This document shows positions 1-10,178 of a stretch of 64,000 bases of DNA, piece by piece. The translations under genes and the position numbers were made by a program. The notes below the pieces were generated by a model, which searched no databases, was not told the origin of the DNA, and worked only from the letters and a program-made list of their open reading frames with translations. Origin of the DNA: Armillaria gallica (Eukaryota > Basidiomycota > Agaricomycetes > Agaricales > Physalacriaceae); assembly GCA_037576215.1 (NCBI GenBank), contig JBANDB010000012.1, positions 1,364,001 to 1,428,000 of the forward strand, read 5' to 3'. Within the stretch, counting starts at the first letter, position 1, and each line of letters begins with the position of its first letter.

Positions 1-429
1 AAGGTGGAGAGTCCGATGAGGGACATGGTGATGGTGCGAACCAAAAGTCTTTTTGATCGGTTCAGGATCTGGCGACTCCGAATGCGAGCCTACGGCTTCC
101 TCTTACCATGTTTCGATCGGTCTTCCCTTTGCTTCATTGCACAATACCAATCCCGCTGAACTTCACAAAGTCAGAATTTTTTGGATGCGCAAACACCAAT
201 GAAAAAAACAAACTCTCCCCCCTCGATCACCCGATCTGTACCACGACATCGGGCTTCGACGATATGAGACCCTAGACGGCGCCCTTGTTAATGAACGACC
301 TTCTTCGGGCCGATCCGCCGGATGCGTCGAGATCATGAGGACCCACGAGTTCGAAATAGGAGCAGTCCTCCATTTACCCGGTATTTTCAGAACGCAAGGT
401 TGATATAATAAGATACCTCCCAGGGCCCT
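1..429. other. left edge, no gene seen
   Basis: No coding signal I can support. The right part borders the decayed F-box copy, whose 3' end fades out around position 430. Confidence 0.4.
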
Positions 430-1063
430 GAGCGATGGTAAGAAAAAAAAATGGACGAAGCCTAGAATGTCCGGACGTCGCCAGCCTCTATTCTTCCTAA
501 AAGCCGGATCACATTGGATAGAATCACATGGAGAGTTTCATAGATCAGCTTCAAGTCACGGTAGCGTAACGATGAAGGGTTGGAGGATGGGATGAAGCGT
601 AATCCTGTTCAGGACAATTCCGTGCATTAAAAAGAAGGGAAACTCTTCGAGGTCATTGAAGGCGAGACGTTCAAGCGTAGTACTGCGAAAGCTCGATGAA
701 GTATAAGTTGCTGCCCGCCAATCTGGGGAAATGCCATCCCAACGTACGCTCCATCCATTCCCGGCGCCTTTGGAAACGCGTATGTGGCGGAGGCAAGGCA
801 ACACGCGCAAGACGTATATCAGAGGCGAATTCTCGTGCGATAGCTCATTTGGAAGTGTATCGGGTAGCCAGAAATGAGTTGGGACAATGCAGATATGCAG
901 ATCGCGAACAAAACTTGCAATGCGAGGAGAGCTGGTCAGGATATCGAGGAGATGGGCGCATCGTAATGAATGGCCAAAGAGAGGCGGACAGTAGAGCAAA
1001 TGTAATTCTGAGCAAAGGGTTTGAGTGATTCATGGTCATGACGAAATTCGTCTGTACACCATG
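430..1063 (-). pseudogene. decayed F-box protein copy
   Basis: This is a broken relative of the intact F-box gene at 5429-6370. Several stretches match almost word for word in translation, for example the segments around FVRDLHICIVPT and NELSHENSPLI. The reading frame is interrupted. A segment of about 30 nt is missing after the DESLK-like stretch, where the intact gene has FASAHRSFVP, and a second short deletion follows the STVRLS motif. Downstream the similarity continues at DNA level to about 430, through a poly-T tract that also exists in the parent, but in shifted frames. The F-box N-terminus itself is absent. I infer a non-functional duplicate. Confidence 0.85.
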
Positions 1064-1669
1064 GGGCGGTCCTTAGGCCCCTAGCCGAGAAGGGACACTT
1101 GGACATGATCCTAAAGGGATAACAATTTGAGCAACGAGATAGGTAACGAAAAGCCAGGGATTTACTCAATCAACGAGCTTCGCGGCCTCGGGCCTCGATC
1201 ACATTGACGTCGCAATAGACATCGTTAGTAACTCGGCGATGCGTTTAGTACCCGAGTAGCAAGTTGTGGTCTCTCCCTTGTACCAGCCACTCATGTTCTC
1301 GTGAGAGGGTTAAGTAAAGACCCCCAATGTTTCCAGGACAAGCAGAAGTGGATGCAGGACTCGATACGATTTTTGGAACATTACTGAGATGACCGTAACG
1401 GCGCCGTGTTCAGCTTTATAGCCTTGTTTGGTAGTCGTGAGCAGCATCCCTATTACTGATAGTGGGGCACAGTGACTCTGTGCAACTGGGATTTACGGCG
1501 CACTAGACAGCATGTCATCTCATTTGCTCTTCAGGCGCCGGGAGAAAATAGTGTATTAGGATATGTACTGACAACATGTTGAAATAGACCATGACATGCG
1601 TGCGGATTCAGAGACGATTGCAAGAGGGGAGACAGACAGACGCAGAGGTAACTGTGGATGGGCGAGAGG
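1064..1669. other. intergenic, no gene seen
   Basis: Lies between two gene remnants. I see no supported gene; short open frames here have no recognisable content. Confidence 0.4.
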
Positions 1670-2080
1670 AAGTAGCGGATATGGCAGTGCGAGCTGAACG
1701 AGGTGCCCAAGACAGAGACGCAAAAGTGGCCAGAAGGTTGGCAAGGAGGACGTCGTGCATGAACAGCGAAGATGCTACCTCTTCACAAATTCCTGGTGGA
1801 TTCGGAGGTCGGGATATGTGGTTGATGACGGCGAAGACAAGGACTTGAGCTAGTGAGGGGTGTTGTCATACAAATATTAGGAGTGATAGTGTTGGAAATT
1901 CAAGAGGCTCGTCGACATCGTCGACACCGATGACCAGGCAAGCGTACCGTTAATAGTTATATCTACCTTGAGCGCCAATTCCCCGAGGCATGGAGCCGTA
2001 AGTTTTCGTTGTATGACATTGGGCGCTGAGTTCTTTTATTCGAAGTGAGGTTCATTGTTGAGTTGAGTCGCCCGGAATTT
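1670..2080 (-). pseudogene. fragment of a shugoshin gene
   Basis: DNA between about 1670 and 2080 resembles, in the same orientation, the middle of the shugoshin gene at roughly 24450-24990. The clearest matches are a stretch at 1776-1820 (translated on the plus strand as SSQIPGGFGGRD against SSQIPGTFGGRD) and a stretch at 1910-2070 matching the coiled-coil-coding exon, including the region for ELNAQISTLY. Frames are broken and both the 5' and 3' exons are absent, so it cannot make shugoshin. I read it as a truncated duplicate that has decayed. Confidence 0.75.
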
Positions 2081-2167
2081 AGTTAAATCAATCGATCACC
2101 TGTCCATTGCTCCATAAAGGACTAAGCCTTCCCACGGTCGTTTCGTCTCCTCCCATTGCTTCCACCC

Positions 2168-3154
2168 ATGGATGGGTTTATTCCAAGGCTTTTGACCTTC
2201 AATCCTGCGGGGCTCGTCGCTCTTGTTGGCTTCTCGGGCCTCTTGAGCTCCTTGTCTACTGTCAGAGGGTCTTCGACTGGTTCACTCTTATACATCGATG
2301 TCCTCTTCCTCGCACTAAGGATATACAACCAGCAGTCTGATGAGTTCCCCATGGCGGGTGCGATGAGAACCGGAGGTACTTGTTGCATCAGAAAGTCTGC
2401 CACTGTGAGCTTCCTCCAAACCATCGGGCGCACCGGGCACCTCGTCACCGCACGCGTGTTTCCAAACCCATCACACAACCCCAGCCTCTCTCCGCTCAAC
2501 CGTCACCTCCAGTCTTTGTTTGTCGCGGATATCCCCGCAACGCTGCTTTATCTCCTTTCCCCGGCATTGACTGTCACCACAGCAGTTCTCCTAGGCTACA
2601 TACAAGATTGGTGGGGCCTCGGGGTGTTGGTGACGCTCGTGCTCTCAAGGCTGATCAATGTGGTTGTCGCTAGGCGGATCTGGAGAAGCAAACAGAGATC
2701 GTCGTTGGGGAAGAAACCGGATGTCGAGGGTGCGCTCGTCATCGTCCTCAGTCAAGATCGCTGGATATTATTGCAGGGTGTGGAGGACGATCTTCGGACC
2801 GTTATCGCATCGCGGGATACGACTGTGACGGAGCAATTCCATGAGCGAATCGCTCTGTCCTTTGCATTGTTGCCGGTCTATATTGCTACTGTCTTTTCCT
2901 TCTACACATCGACGGTGGGGAGGATGATGATTACTTGTCTGTTACTGTGCTCTTCCGCCATTTTGAGCCTGTCCAACACGTTGACGCCATGTCTACGATT
3001 GCCGGATTGTTCCGTATGCGTGCAAGGACCGCCGAAGAAGTATAATCAGAGATCGGAGATGGCGAAGGAATTGATTGAAGCATCGGGACGAGATGACTGG
3101 GCCATTGGCTTGGGACTCATCACTCCCGAGAACTCCTCCGTTGAGGAGGAATGA
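2168..3154 (+). CDS. multi-pass membrane protein, unknown function
   Basis: One uninterrupted 328-codon frame. I start at the ATG giving MDGFIPRLLTF; the frame is open a little further upstream but without an ATG. Hydrophobic segments are visible near residues 12-40 (LVALVGFSGLL), about 115-160 (ATLLYLLSPALTVTTAVLLG and LGVLVTLVLSRLI) and 235-275 (LPVYIATVFSFYTST, MMITCLLLCSSAILSLSN), so it should sit in a membrane. A hydrophilic central loop follows VARRIWRSKQR. I do not recognise the family. It is the only intact gene in the leftmost 5 kb, between two remnants. No intron is needed to keep it open. Confidence 0.7.
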   Translation: MDGFIPRLLTFNPAGLVALVGFSGLLSSLSTVRGSSTGSLLYIDVLFLALRIYNQQSDEFPMAGAMRTGGTCCIRKSATVSFLQTIGRTGHLVTARVFPNPSHNPSLSPLNRHLQSLFVADIPATLLYLLSPALTVTTAVLLGYIQDWWGLGVLVTLVLSRLINVVVARRIWRSKQRSSLGKKPDVEGALVIVLSQDRWILLQGVEDDLRTVIASRDTTVTEQFHERIALSFALLPVYIATVFSFYTSTVGRMMITCLLLCSSAILSLSNTLTPCLRLPDCSVCVQGPPKKYNQRSEMAKELIEASGRDDWAIGLGLITPENSSVEEE

Positions 3155-3714
3155 ACCAGCTAGTATGAGGCTACCTTCTATCCAGCGGAGAAGTTCGATT
3201 CCTCCAGAATACTCTTATCATGAAGCACTTCCTTTCCTCAAACAGACAAAGCAGTAATATCATTCGTACGTAATGCAGCTCCTTTTCCCTAATTCTCAAA
3301 TTGAAGAGCAATAGGTTGGCTTACCTTGCGGTTGTCTATCTATCTTTATTCCGTCCGTCGTTATCAAGGCTCCACCCCCGCGTTTCTGGTACAAGCAACG
3401 GACACGCATGTTTGAATTCCCCTAGTGGCGAATTCTTATCGGATGGCTAGCAGTCACTGATGATCAATGTCTTTATTCACGTTTCAACATTCAACACTGT
3501 AAGCTCTTTTCATTTCATTTCCGCTCCCCGTTTGCCATGTCTAACGTCGTTACGAAGCTTCATTTGGTATATGCTACAGAGCAAGCTAGCGTGGATTCCA
3601 TCCCAAGGGCCGACCTTTTTTCTGCCAGCTACACAGACCAGGTTCAGGCCTCAGCCATGTCGGTTTTTCTACCCAATTTTCCTTCTCTCCGCTCAGCAAC
3701 AGATGGTCACGCCG
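3155..3714. other. intergenic, no gene seen
   Basis: Spacer between the membrane-protein gene and the HMG-box remnant. Short open frames at 3460-3790 overlap each other in several frames and carry no recognisable domain. Confidence 0.4.
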
Positions 3715-4940
3715 TCACAATGGAATGTGAGGGGATAGGCCGTCTACACAGTGAAAATGACGGAAATCTTAAACGGAGGTTACAACTGTAAATAAAAAGA
3801 GGGGACTACGAGAATCCTTCCATTTCACGCCTCGAGCTGGACATGATGTGAGAGGTGAATAACCTATGCTCGGTATTAAGCTGATCGCTCACAATCGTCA
3901 AAAGGCCAGCATTTCTTCAGTTCATTCGCTCCAGTCTTCGACTCGGACGACTCGTCTACGATCTGTCAGATATCGCATACGCCTCTTTCCTCCCTATAGC
4001 ACGCGTCCCCATGGTTCCAATTCGCACTACTACTACCTCTCGCTTGTCCAGTCAAGTACCAGTTCGATACGATGGTGAGTCAATTTAAACGCTCTCGCGT
4101 ATCACTTTATAACGTGTTGTCGTAGAGGAAGGCTGGGAGGCCACCGACTTGTTCATGTACCCCACTACGCCAGCCTTGTTTACCTCTTCAACTCAACACC
4201 CTTTCCCCTCCCTCGCTAGGATATCATATGCGAACGCCACCACCGCGCATCCTCTGCCACCTGCTGAGAAGCAGATTTACATGGCCAAGGCTATCAGCAC
4301 CAAGGAAGATCATCTCGTGGAAGTATCCTGACTACAAGTTCATGCCGGTGTCGCGAGAAAAAGGACGAAGAGGGTGGTGAGCCGGGATCGTGATATCATA
4401 GACGAGGCGAGACGCGAAAAGATTGTGATGTTGATAGAAAAAGGTGCTGAGCGAATGGAGCTGGAGAGGACGCTGGAGGTTGAAGATACGTGCGGAAATC
4501 GGAACCCATCGACGCCAGTGACAGAACGCACGCCTACGACGACTCTCATAGCCGAATTTCCTGCTGCTAACGAGTTGGAGAAGAAGACGATTTTGTTCCT
4601 ACCTGTGATATCCCACCCCTTGACTCGAATGCTCCCAACCCAGGATCGGGATATCATAGACGAGGCTAGGCGCGCGGTGCTGATAGGAAAAGGTGCCGAG
4701 GGAATATAGCTAGGGAGGGCGCTGAAGATAGTAGGAACCAATTGATGCCAGTGACGGAACGCAAGCCTACCATGGCTCTGATAGCCGAAATCCCTGCTCC
4801 TGACGAGTTAGTCTGCGATGGAGAGGAAGGCAATTTCGTTCCACCCGTGACATCCCACCCTTCGGTGATGAGACCTCCTCGTTTTAAGCAATCTCTGGAA
4901 CAGACCAATCCGATGTTGCAGCACTTCGGAACGCCCGGCA
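3715..4940 (+). pseudogene. decayed HMG-box gene copy with internal tandem duplication
   Basis: This is a broken paralogue of the HMG-box gene at 39485-40603. Similarity begins in the promoter (about 3715-3990 against 39215-39480) and runs through exon 1, the first intron's donor region and the start of exon 2 (EGWEATDLFMYPTTPA against EGWEATDLFMYLTTPV). Most of the HMG box is missing: the RPPNAFMLFR to LWRAL part is gone and only a PPAEKQIY-like tail remains, followed by a stop. The downstream part is duplicated in tandem, with RDIIDEARR and PVTERxPT..LIAE occurring twice. I infer it is not functional as an HMG protein. Confidence 0.8.
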
Positions 4941-5428
4941 ACTCTAGACAAAAGAAAATCGAAAAGCTGGTGATACTTCCCCGCCTATTGTATCGCTGGA
5001 TTCACTTCATTGATTGGTTGATTGTGGAAAGGATACAAATTTTCTGTTTCAGGCCAGACCCCCCACTCTTGGCAGGGCCCCGTCATATTTTTACTCTATA
5101 ACCTCTGGCGCCCGCATGTTTTCCGAATCCTGAAAACATACGCACGTGTTCCGGTTCTTACCACTTTTATCTTAGTCGCCCTCGCAAGGAACCACTAGCA
5201 GCGACTAGTAGCAGCAGCCATCCCAGTCTGTTCCTTTGGAGATATCAAATGGCGTCCATTGAAGGATCTCCAGGTCCTATTGACACCCCAGCCTCGGGGT
5301 GTCGCGGGGAGGTGGTCTATTTATATTGGAGTATCTCATGGCCCTCGGAAATGACCTTCCTGCCCCCTTCTTCCTGCTACCACTAGCGTCGCCTGTGTAT
5401 TCACTTCAAGACATCAGCGCACATTGGA
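4941..5428. other. spacer upstream of F-box gene
   Basis: No gene seen. A small perfect hairpin is present at 5282-5303 (8-bp arms GACACCCC / GGGGTGTC, 6-nt loop). It may be incidental. Confidence 0.4.
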
Positions 5429-6370
5429 ATGGCTCCCTTCAACACCCTTCCCGCAGAGCTAGTCGACGCCATCATCTACGAATTCCGCCATGACCGTGAA
5501 TCACTCAAATCCTTTGCATCTGCTCATCGTTCCTTTGTTCCATTCGCTCAGAATTACATCTTCTCGACTGTCCGCCTCTCCTTTGGGCATCTATTATGCT
5601 CAGATCGTAGCCGATGCACCCAGCTCCTCGATATCCTGTCCAACTCCCCTCGCATTGCCAGTTTTGTTCGCGATCTGCATATCTGCATTGTCCCAACCCC
5701 ATTCTGGCTACCAGACACACTTCCAAACGAGTTATCGCACGAAAATTCGCCTCTGATACACGTCTTGCGCGTGTTGTCTAGCCTTCGCCACATACGCGTT
5801 TTCCAGGGCCCTGGGAATGGATGGAGCGTACGGTGGGGTGATATTTCTCCAGACCTGCAGGCAGCAATGCGCACAAGTTTTACCTCATCGAGCATTCGTA
5901 GTATTACGCTCGAACGCCTCGCTTTCCGTGGCTTTGAAGAATTCTCCTTCCTTTTCAGACACGCCCAAACCGTCGAAGAACTATCCTTAACAGGAATACG
6001 CTTCGTCCCATCCTCCGACTCTTCATCGTTACGCTACCACGACTTGAAGCTGCGTCTTCCTAATTTACGAAACCTCTCCATGCGATTCTATCGACGCGAT
6101 CTTGCTTTCACCAAGGGTAGAGGTTGGGAAAGCCCGGATATCCTTGGCTTTGTCCTTTTTTTGCCATCGTTGGTGTACCTGGACAGTCTTCGACGACTAT
6201 CGATCTTCGTAGATCATTTGGAAGACTGCGACTCTATTCGAGAATACTTGGGCGCGTTTGGTAACTCAATTGCTGCTGTTACAAGGAACAATTCGTGTGT
6301 CAACTACAGTAAGCGCTTCATACAATCTCCATTCCTCGAGCTGTTACTCACTGCCATAATCGGATCGTAG
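5429..6370 (+). CDS. F-box-like protein
   Basis: A 313-codon frame starting MAPFNTLPAELVDAIIYE, which fits the F-box start (LP.EL...I). The rest alternates hydrophobic Leu/Phe positions in the manner of F-box/LRR-type proteins of mushrooms (for example LRHIRVF, ERLAFRGFEEF, LPNLRNLSM). Such proteins usually act as substrate adaptors of SCF ubiquitin ligases. The C-terminus is odd: after NNSCVN a GTAAGC sequence at about 6310 could be an intron donor, and the frame then ends within 22 codons with non-LRR-like residues. The annotated end may therefore be a read-through of an intron or a truncation. A decayed copy lies at 430-1063. Confidence 0.7.
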   Translation: MAPFNTLPAELVDAIIYEFRHDRESLKSFASAHRSFVPFAQNYIFSTVRLSFGHLLCSDRSRCTQLLDILSNSPRIASFVRDLHICIVPTPFWLPDTLPNELSHENSPLIHVLRVLSSLRHIRVFQGPGNGWSVRWGDISPDLQAAMRTSFTSSSIRSITLERLAFRGFEEFSFLFRHAQTVEELSLTGIRFVPSSDSSSLRYHDLKLRLPNLRNLSMRFYRRDLAFTKGRGWESPDILGFVLFLPSLVYLDSLRRLSIFVDHLEDCDSIREYLGAFGNSIAAVTRNNSCVNYSKRFIQSPFLELLLTAIIGS

Positions 6371-6748
6371 TAACTATCGCGGTCGAGAAGTTCCGATATT
6401 AAAACCAGACGTGTATTCCTAGGTTCCTAGGGCAAATGTACTCTCTGATAGGTTAAAATCCGCGGTACCATATTCCTCCGACAGCTGCAGGAACTGCACT
6501 TGTGGCCACACTCCTTACTTGCTTGCAATGGCCCGAAGTTGGTTCGGGGGGTATCATGGTCATCCTTTGGACTGCAAGCAGACGTCGGCGGAGGTAGCTG
6601 AGCTGTGTTAACTTCGAGCAGAGGAAATATTTATCCGACATCAGGACATCAAACAAAACGTGTGGCGTTGGGGGTAAAACACTTCTGGCGAAGCGCCTAT
6701 ACAGCAGCTATAAATTTCAATCCGTAAGTCCATTCATCATGCGGTAGC
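6371..6748. other. spacer with promoter of PARG-like gene
   Basis: No gene seen. Contains the TATA-like element listed separately. Confidence 0.4.
6709..6715 (+). promoter_or_regulatory. TATA-like element
   Basis: TATAAAT lies about 34 nt before the ATG at 6749. A very short 5' leader would result, so its role in placing the start is inferred. Confidence 0.4.
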
Positions 6749-7669
6749 ATGCAAGAGAAGCTCCGAAACGTACTAAAGGCGCCCTTCGTGTTCATCTTTC
6801 GCCGATACCTCTCCTGCAGACCGCAGAACGCCATGACTTGCGACAAAAATACAAACGCCACCATAGCCGATGAGACTCTTCATTGCATTGAATTTGGAGG
6901 GCATACTGTTGACGTCAAATACATGCGCTCCAAGCTCAGGGATGCGACAGATGGCGCCCAATATTATCCCAAATCCTCATTTTCTGATTGGCAGACCGGC
7001 TCTGTCAAAGTCCTCCTCAGACAATGGTCTACGCTCGAAGCAGTGGAGAAGCTGCATCTTGACCCAGAGGTCTCGACGACGAAGAGGATAGGCGTGCTCA
7101 ATTTCGCCAACCCCACCTCGCCCGGTGGCGAGTTTCGTCTCGGCGGCGAGAGACAGGAGGAATCTATCGCCAGATCATCTACTCTCCACCCCACTCTCAC
7201 CACCAAGCATACCAAAGAGTACTATGAACAACATGGTAGCTCGGATGGGTTCGCCACACACGCGATGATCTATTCCCCGTCCGTCATCGTCTTCCGCAAG
7301 GATAACGGAGACTGGATCAAACCCCTCGAAGTGGATGTCGTGTCATGCTCTCCCGTCGACGCCACAAAAGCACGGAAAGCTTGGAAGGCGTCGATGCGAG
7401 CGCTCCGAGAGGACATAAAGAAGACGATGAGAGAGCGTATGGGACATATTCTCTACCTCTTCGAGAAGAAGCGGATCAGATATCTGATATTGGGGAGCTT
7501 TGGCGCGGACGTCGGGAATGATGTCGGGATGGTGGCAGATATTTGGGCGGACCTGCTTATTCGAGAGAATGCGCGGTTTGGGCACTCATTTGAACAGGTG
7601 GTTTTTGCCGTCCCGGATAAAGGCGAGTTTACAAAGTTTCAATCAGCTTCCAAGGGCTTCAAAGGGTAG
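6749..7669 (+). CDS. TIGR02452/PARG-like (microbial type) protein
   Basis: Single-exon, 306 codons. The core NFANPTSPGGEF...GGERQEESI fits the PGG(x)nQEE signature of the microbial-type poly(ADP-ribose) glycohydrolase/TIGR02452 family, whose members hydrolyse ADP-ribose linkages. The second half carries the expected GSFGADVGNDVGMVADIWADL motif, matching the family's G-x-GxxxN..VA segment. The canonical GGG is GGE here and the spacer to QEE looks longer, so activity is uncertain. The first 28 residues (MQEKLRNVLKAPFVFIFRRY...) are basic and amphipathic, like a mitochondrial presequence; an internal Met at residue 29 (MTCDKNTN) would give a cytosolic form. Length suits the family. Confidence 0.8.
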   Translation: MQEKLRNVLKAPFVFIFRRYLSCRPQNAMTCDKNTNATIADETLHCIEFGGHTVDVKYMRSKLRDATDGAQYYPKSSFSDWQTGSVKVLLRQWSTLEAVEKLHLDPEVSTTKRIGVLNFANPTSPGGEFRLGGERQEESIARSSTLHPTLTTKHTKEYYEQHGSSDGFATHAMIYSPSVIVFRKDNGDWIKPLEVDVVSCSPVDATKARKAWKASMRALREDIKKTMRERMGHILYLFEKKRIRYLILGSFGADVGNDVGMVADIWADLLIRENARFGHSFEQVVFAVPDKGEFTKFQSASKGFKG

Positions 7670-7850
7670 AGAAGAGGAGATTACATATGGAGCTAGAAAT
7701 GCATTTTTTTTTTCCTGTGGCAACGTATCCTAGTGCATTATTAGATTGTAGGAGCGCTAGCTTTGTACCAGCCTTCCACGTCCCCCATCCGAATTCTTAA
7801 TTAACCATTACATTGCCATGTAAAAAATTCAGATACGATCTCGTACAAAG

Positions 7851-8336
7851 CTACAACATCCCTCCTATGATCATCTCATACGAACCCGGGACACCCGTAT
7901 CACCCAGACCTCTAAAATCATGTTCGACAAACCGCCTCATCCAAACTGCCATATTCCACATCAACCACCGAAGCGCTAATAGACCGCACCAGATTCCGGC
8001 TACAACCGCCATTACCGTAAACGCGAGTTCCATTTTGTGATGTCGAACGTCCTTAAGCCAGTTTTGGACGTGGGAGTTCCTGGGGAGAAGGGCAGATGCC
8101 AAGAGCAGCGATGCGAAAATGAAGATTGGCGCGACAAAGCTGTAGATGCGGCGCCGATTGATATCGGGGTCGTGAAGGATACGGGAGAGTATGCTCTGAA
8201 GGTGTTCGGCGAAAGATGTCTTTGTCGCTGTTCCTTGACCTCGCCGATCTTGTCCTTGGGTAAAGTTTATAGGGCTAGTAGAGGCGGCGGACCTTGACGT
8301 AGCCTGAGAGCGGGCGGTTCGCAGAGCTGCAGGCAT
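7851..8336 (-). CDS. small two-TM membrane protein
   Basis: 161 codons, one exon. The N-terminal 40 residues are Ser/Thr/Arg-rich and probably disordered. Two hydrophobic segments follow: about 69-86 (VAPIFIFASLLLASALL) and about 104-126 (LAFTVMAVVAGIWCGLLALR), with a basic linker between them (NWLKDVRHHK). I do not recognise the family; a membrane-tethered role is inference only. It converges with the PARG-like gene, leaving about 180 nt between the two stops. Confidence 0.65.
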   Translation of the reverse strand: MPAALRTARSQATSRSAASTSPINFTQGQDRRGQGTATKTSFAEHLQSILSRILHDPDINRRRIYSFVAPIFIFASLLLASALLPRNSHVQNWLKDVRHHKMELAFTVMAVVAGIWCGLLALRWLMWNMAVWMRRFVEHDFRGLGDTGVPGSYEMIIGGML

Positions 8337-8688
8337 TACGATATAACGACGGTGACTGAAGTTGGTAAAGTCGAATTTGAGTGATCGGGAACACGTGCTA
8401 CGTGATAGTACAATGCTTTGCGCTAGGCCTTCAAAACTCGGACTACGAAGTTATTTTTAGTGTACGACACCTTATCCAGCAGATATCATAGACGTGTTAC
8501 TCTACCTTGGTCGCTACCTGCCTTCTCCATATGTTGACAATGGTTTCCCCGAGATCATGAGGGAATACGCGTTCTTGATGGCGCTGCTCTTTACCGCACT
8601 GTTGCTCCTTATTCGAGGAGAAACATTAGATTCTCTGGAAGAATGGTTGATAGTACGTTAAATGTAGAAACTATACAAACAGATAATA
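8337..8688. other. intergenic, no gene seen
   Basis: Contains the presumed promoter of the two-TM gene and the 3' flank of the HNH gene. Nothing else supported. Confidence 0.4.
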
Positions 8689-10178
8689 TCACGAGTTGGC
8701 ACTGCTAAGTTGCTCATCGAGTCTTTCCAAAGCGACCATATCTGCGTACGGATGGCCAAGAACACCACAGATACCTTTCGGACCATCATCGTACTCATCC
8801 TTCCACGCCTCTACAACTTCCGTGGCCCCACTAAACCTCATCACCCTCGTAACAGCTAGTCGCAGGTTGCACAGGTCCGGCGATGGCAGGGGAATATTAT
8901 TCTTAAAACGTCCCCCCTCCGCCCCAAATTTGATTCGTGTTCTGTCTGCAGGTTCACATGGAAAGATCCGGCCACCCAGCTTGACGAAGTAATAGTCCCA
9001 GGCATCCTAGGTTCAATGAGTTCAGACATTGGTCATATTCAACGAAGACTTACTCGATCCACATTCTCTATCGCTTCCATGGCCCAACACATCTCCTCAA
9101 GGTTTTTATGGGCATCATGGGAGAGGAGCAGGCAATTCGCCGGGCTATTCACTAGAGTCGCAAAACGCTTTGTGAGTTCCTCGTCGTCCCAGAAGACTGC
9201 AAAGGCTTGATAGACTAGGGGATTCTTGTATAAGCGATGAGCATCAGCAAGAATGGAGCAAAGGACATTCAAACCTTATGGTTCGCAAGCTTGGTGGGGC
9301 ATATGTGCGCCAATTCAGCGTCCGTAGTGACCACCCTGCCAACCACAGGAGATGTAGTATTGAACAGCAGATTTGTGAAGAGACATTTCTTTCCGTCACG
9401 TTCTCGAACCTCAACCAATCATTTAGGAAACCTGACGATATAGTCGGTGACGGATAACATACCATCCCCTCTTGGTCAGAGTGGCCGGTTGCATCAAAGC
9501 GTTGCAACATCTCTTCTATTTCTTCCAAATATTGAAAACGGGGAAAGTCAACACCGCTGCCAAGGGGCTGGTGCCCTGTTGGGGGACCCAAAGTGGTGTA
9601 CACTGAAAGCAGGTGTATCGTTAAGGACGAAGCTGCAACAATAATCGTACATACTGGATAAACCAAGGTACGTGAAGTACTCATGCGCAAAGTTGACTAT
9701 TGGCGACCAGTCCCAATGGTCCATGCAATGGGCCCGCAAAGTGTCCCTATATTTTTCGGGGGTAACATCTGTCTGTCCCGGTCCATTAGACGCTAGAGCA
9801 ACTCCAAGTAAGAGCATGCCCAAACTGCGTGTAATTTGGAAACCGTACCATAGAGTAACACGTCGGCGGACACACCGTTCGCAGTCATGACTTGCTGAAT
9901 AATAAGACGGACTTCTGTGGTCAGCTTGAGACCCTTGGATTGTTGAATGAGATGGTATAGGAAACATCCGGTACGTATATGACCAGTGGCAAAGCTGCCG
10001 TACCGCAGATTTCCTAGCTGGAGCTGTCAAGCCTTGGGGTAAGTAATACGGAAGTGTTGCTGTGAAAATGTACATTTAATACAGGATGACGCCTGTGGCA
10101 TGAGGCGTCGAAAAGGCTCGGAATATTATGCGGTGTATCGTCGAAAAAGGCAGACATGCAAACCTTGGAGCGTTCCAT
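8689..10178 (-). CDS. HNH endonuclease-like protein, copy 1
   Basis: Multi-exon gene. It starts at the ATG for MERSKVCMSAFFDD and ends ...LDEQLSSANS. The frame must be joined across several short introns. One of about 50 nt falls between KLANHK and NPLVYQAF, ending TACAAG. The core fits an HNH_2 (PF13391) arrangement: RDGKKCLFTN, then ELAHICP, then NCLLLSHDAHKNLE, supplying Cys and His ligands in the expected order. The middle has HLIQQSKGLKLTTEVRLII and the YRDTLRAHCMDHWDWSPIV segment; the latter I do not recognise. Multi-copy HNH genes of this kind are common in mushroom genomes; whether this one cuts DNA is unknown. A decayed second copy is at 25872-27330. Confidence 0.65.

Noticed and set aside
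7500..7733. Plus-strand open frame overlapping the end of the PARG-like gene
   Set aside because: Lies in another frame of a well-supported gene and contains no motif.
9239..9290. Frameshift in HNH copy 1 between KLANHK and NPLVYQAF
   Set aside because: A 50-nt GT-AG intron explains it and the same intron is present in copy 2, so it was not taken as a lesion.
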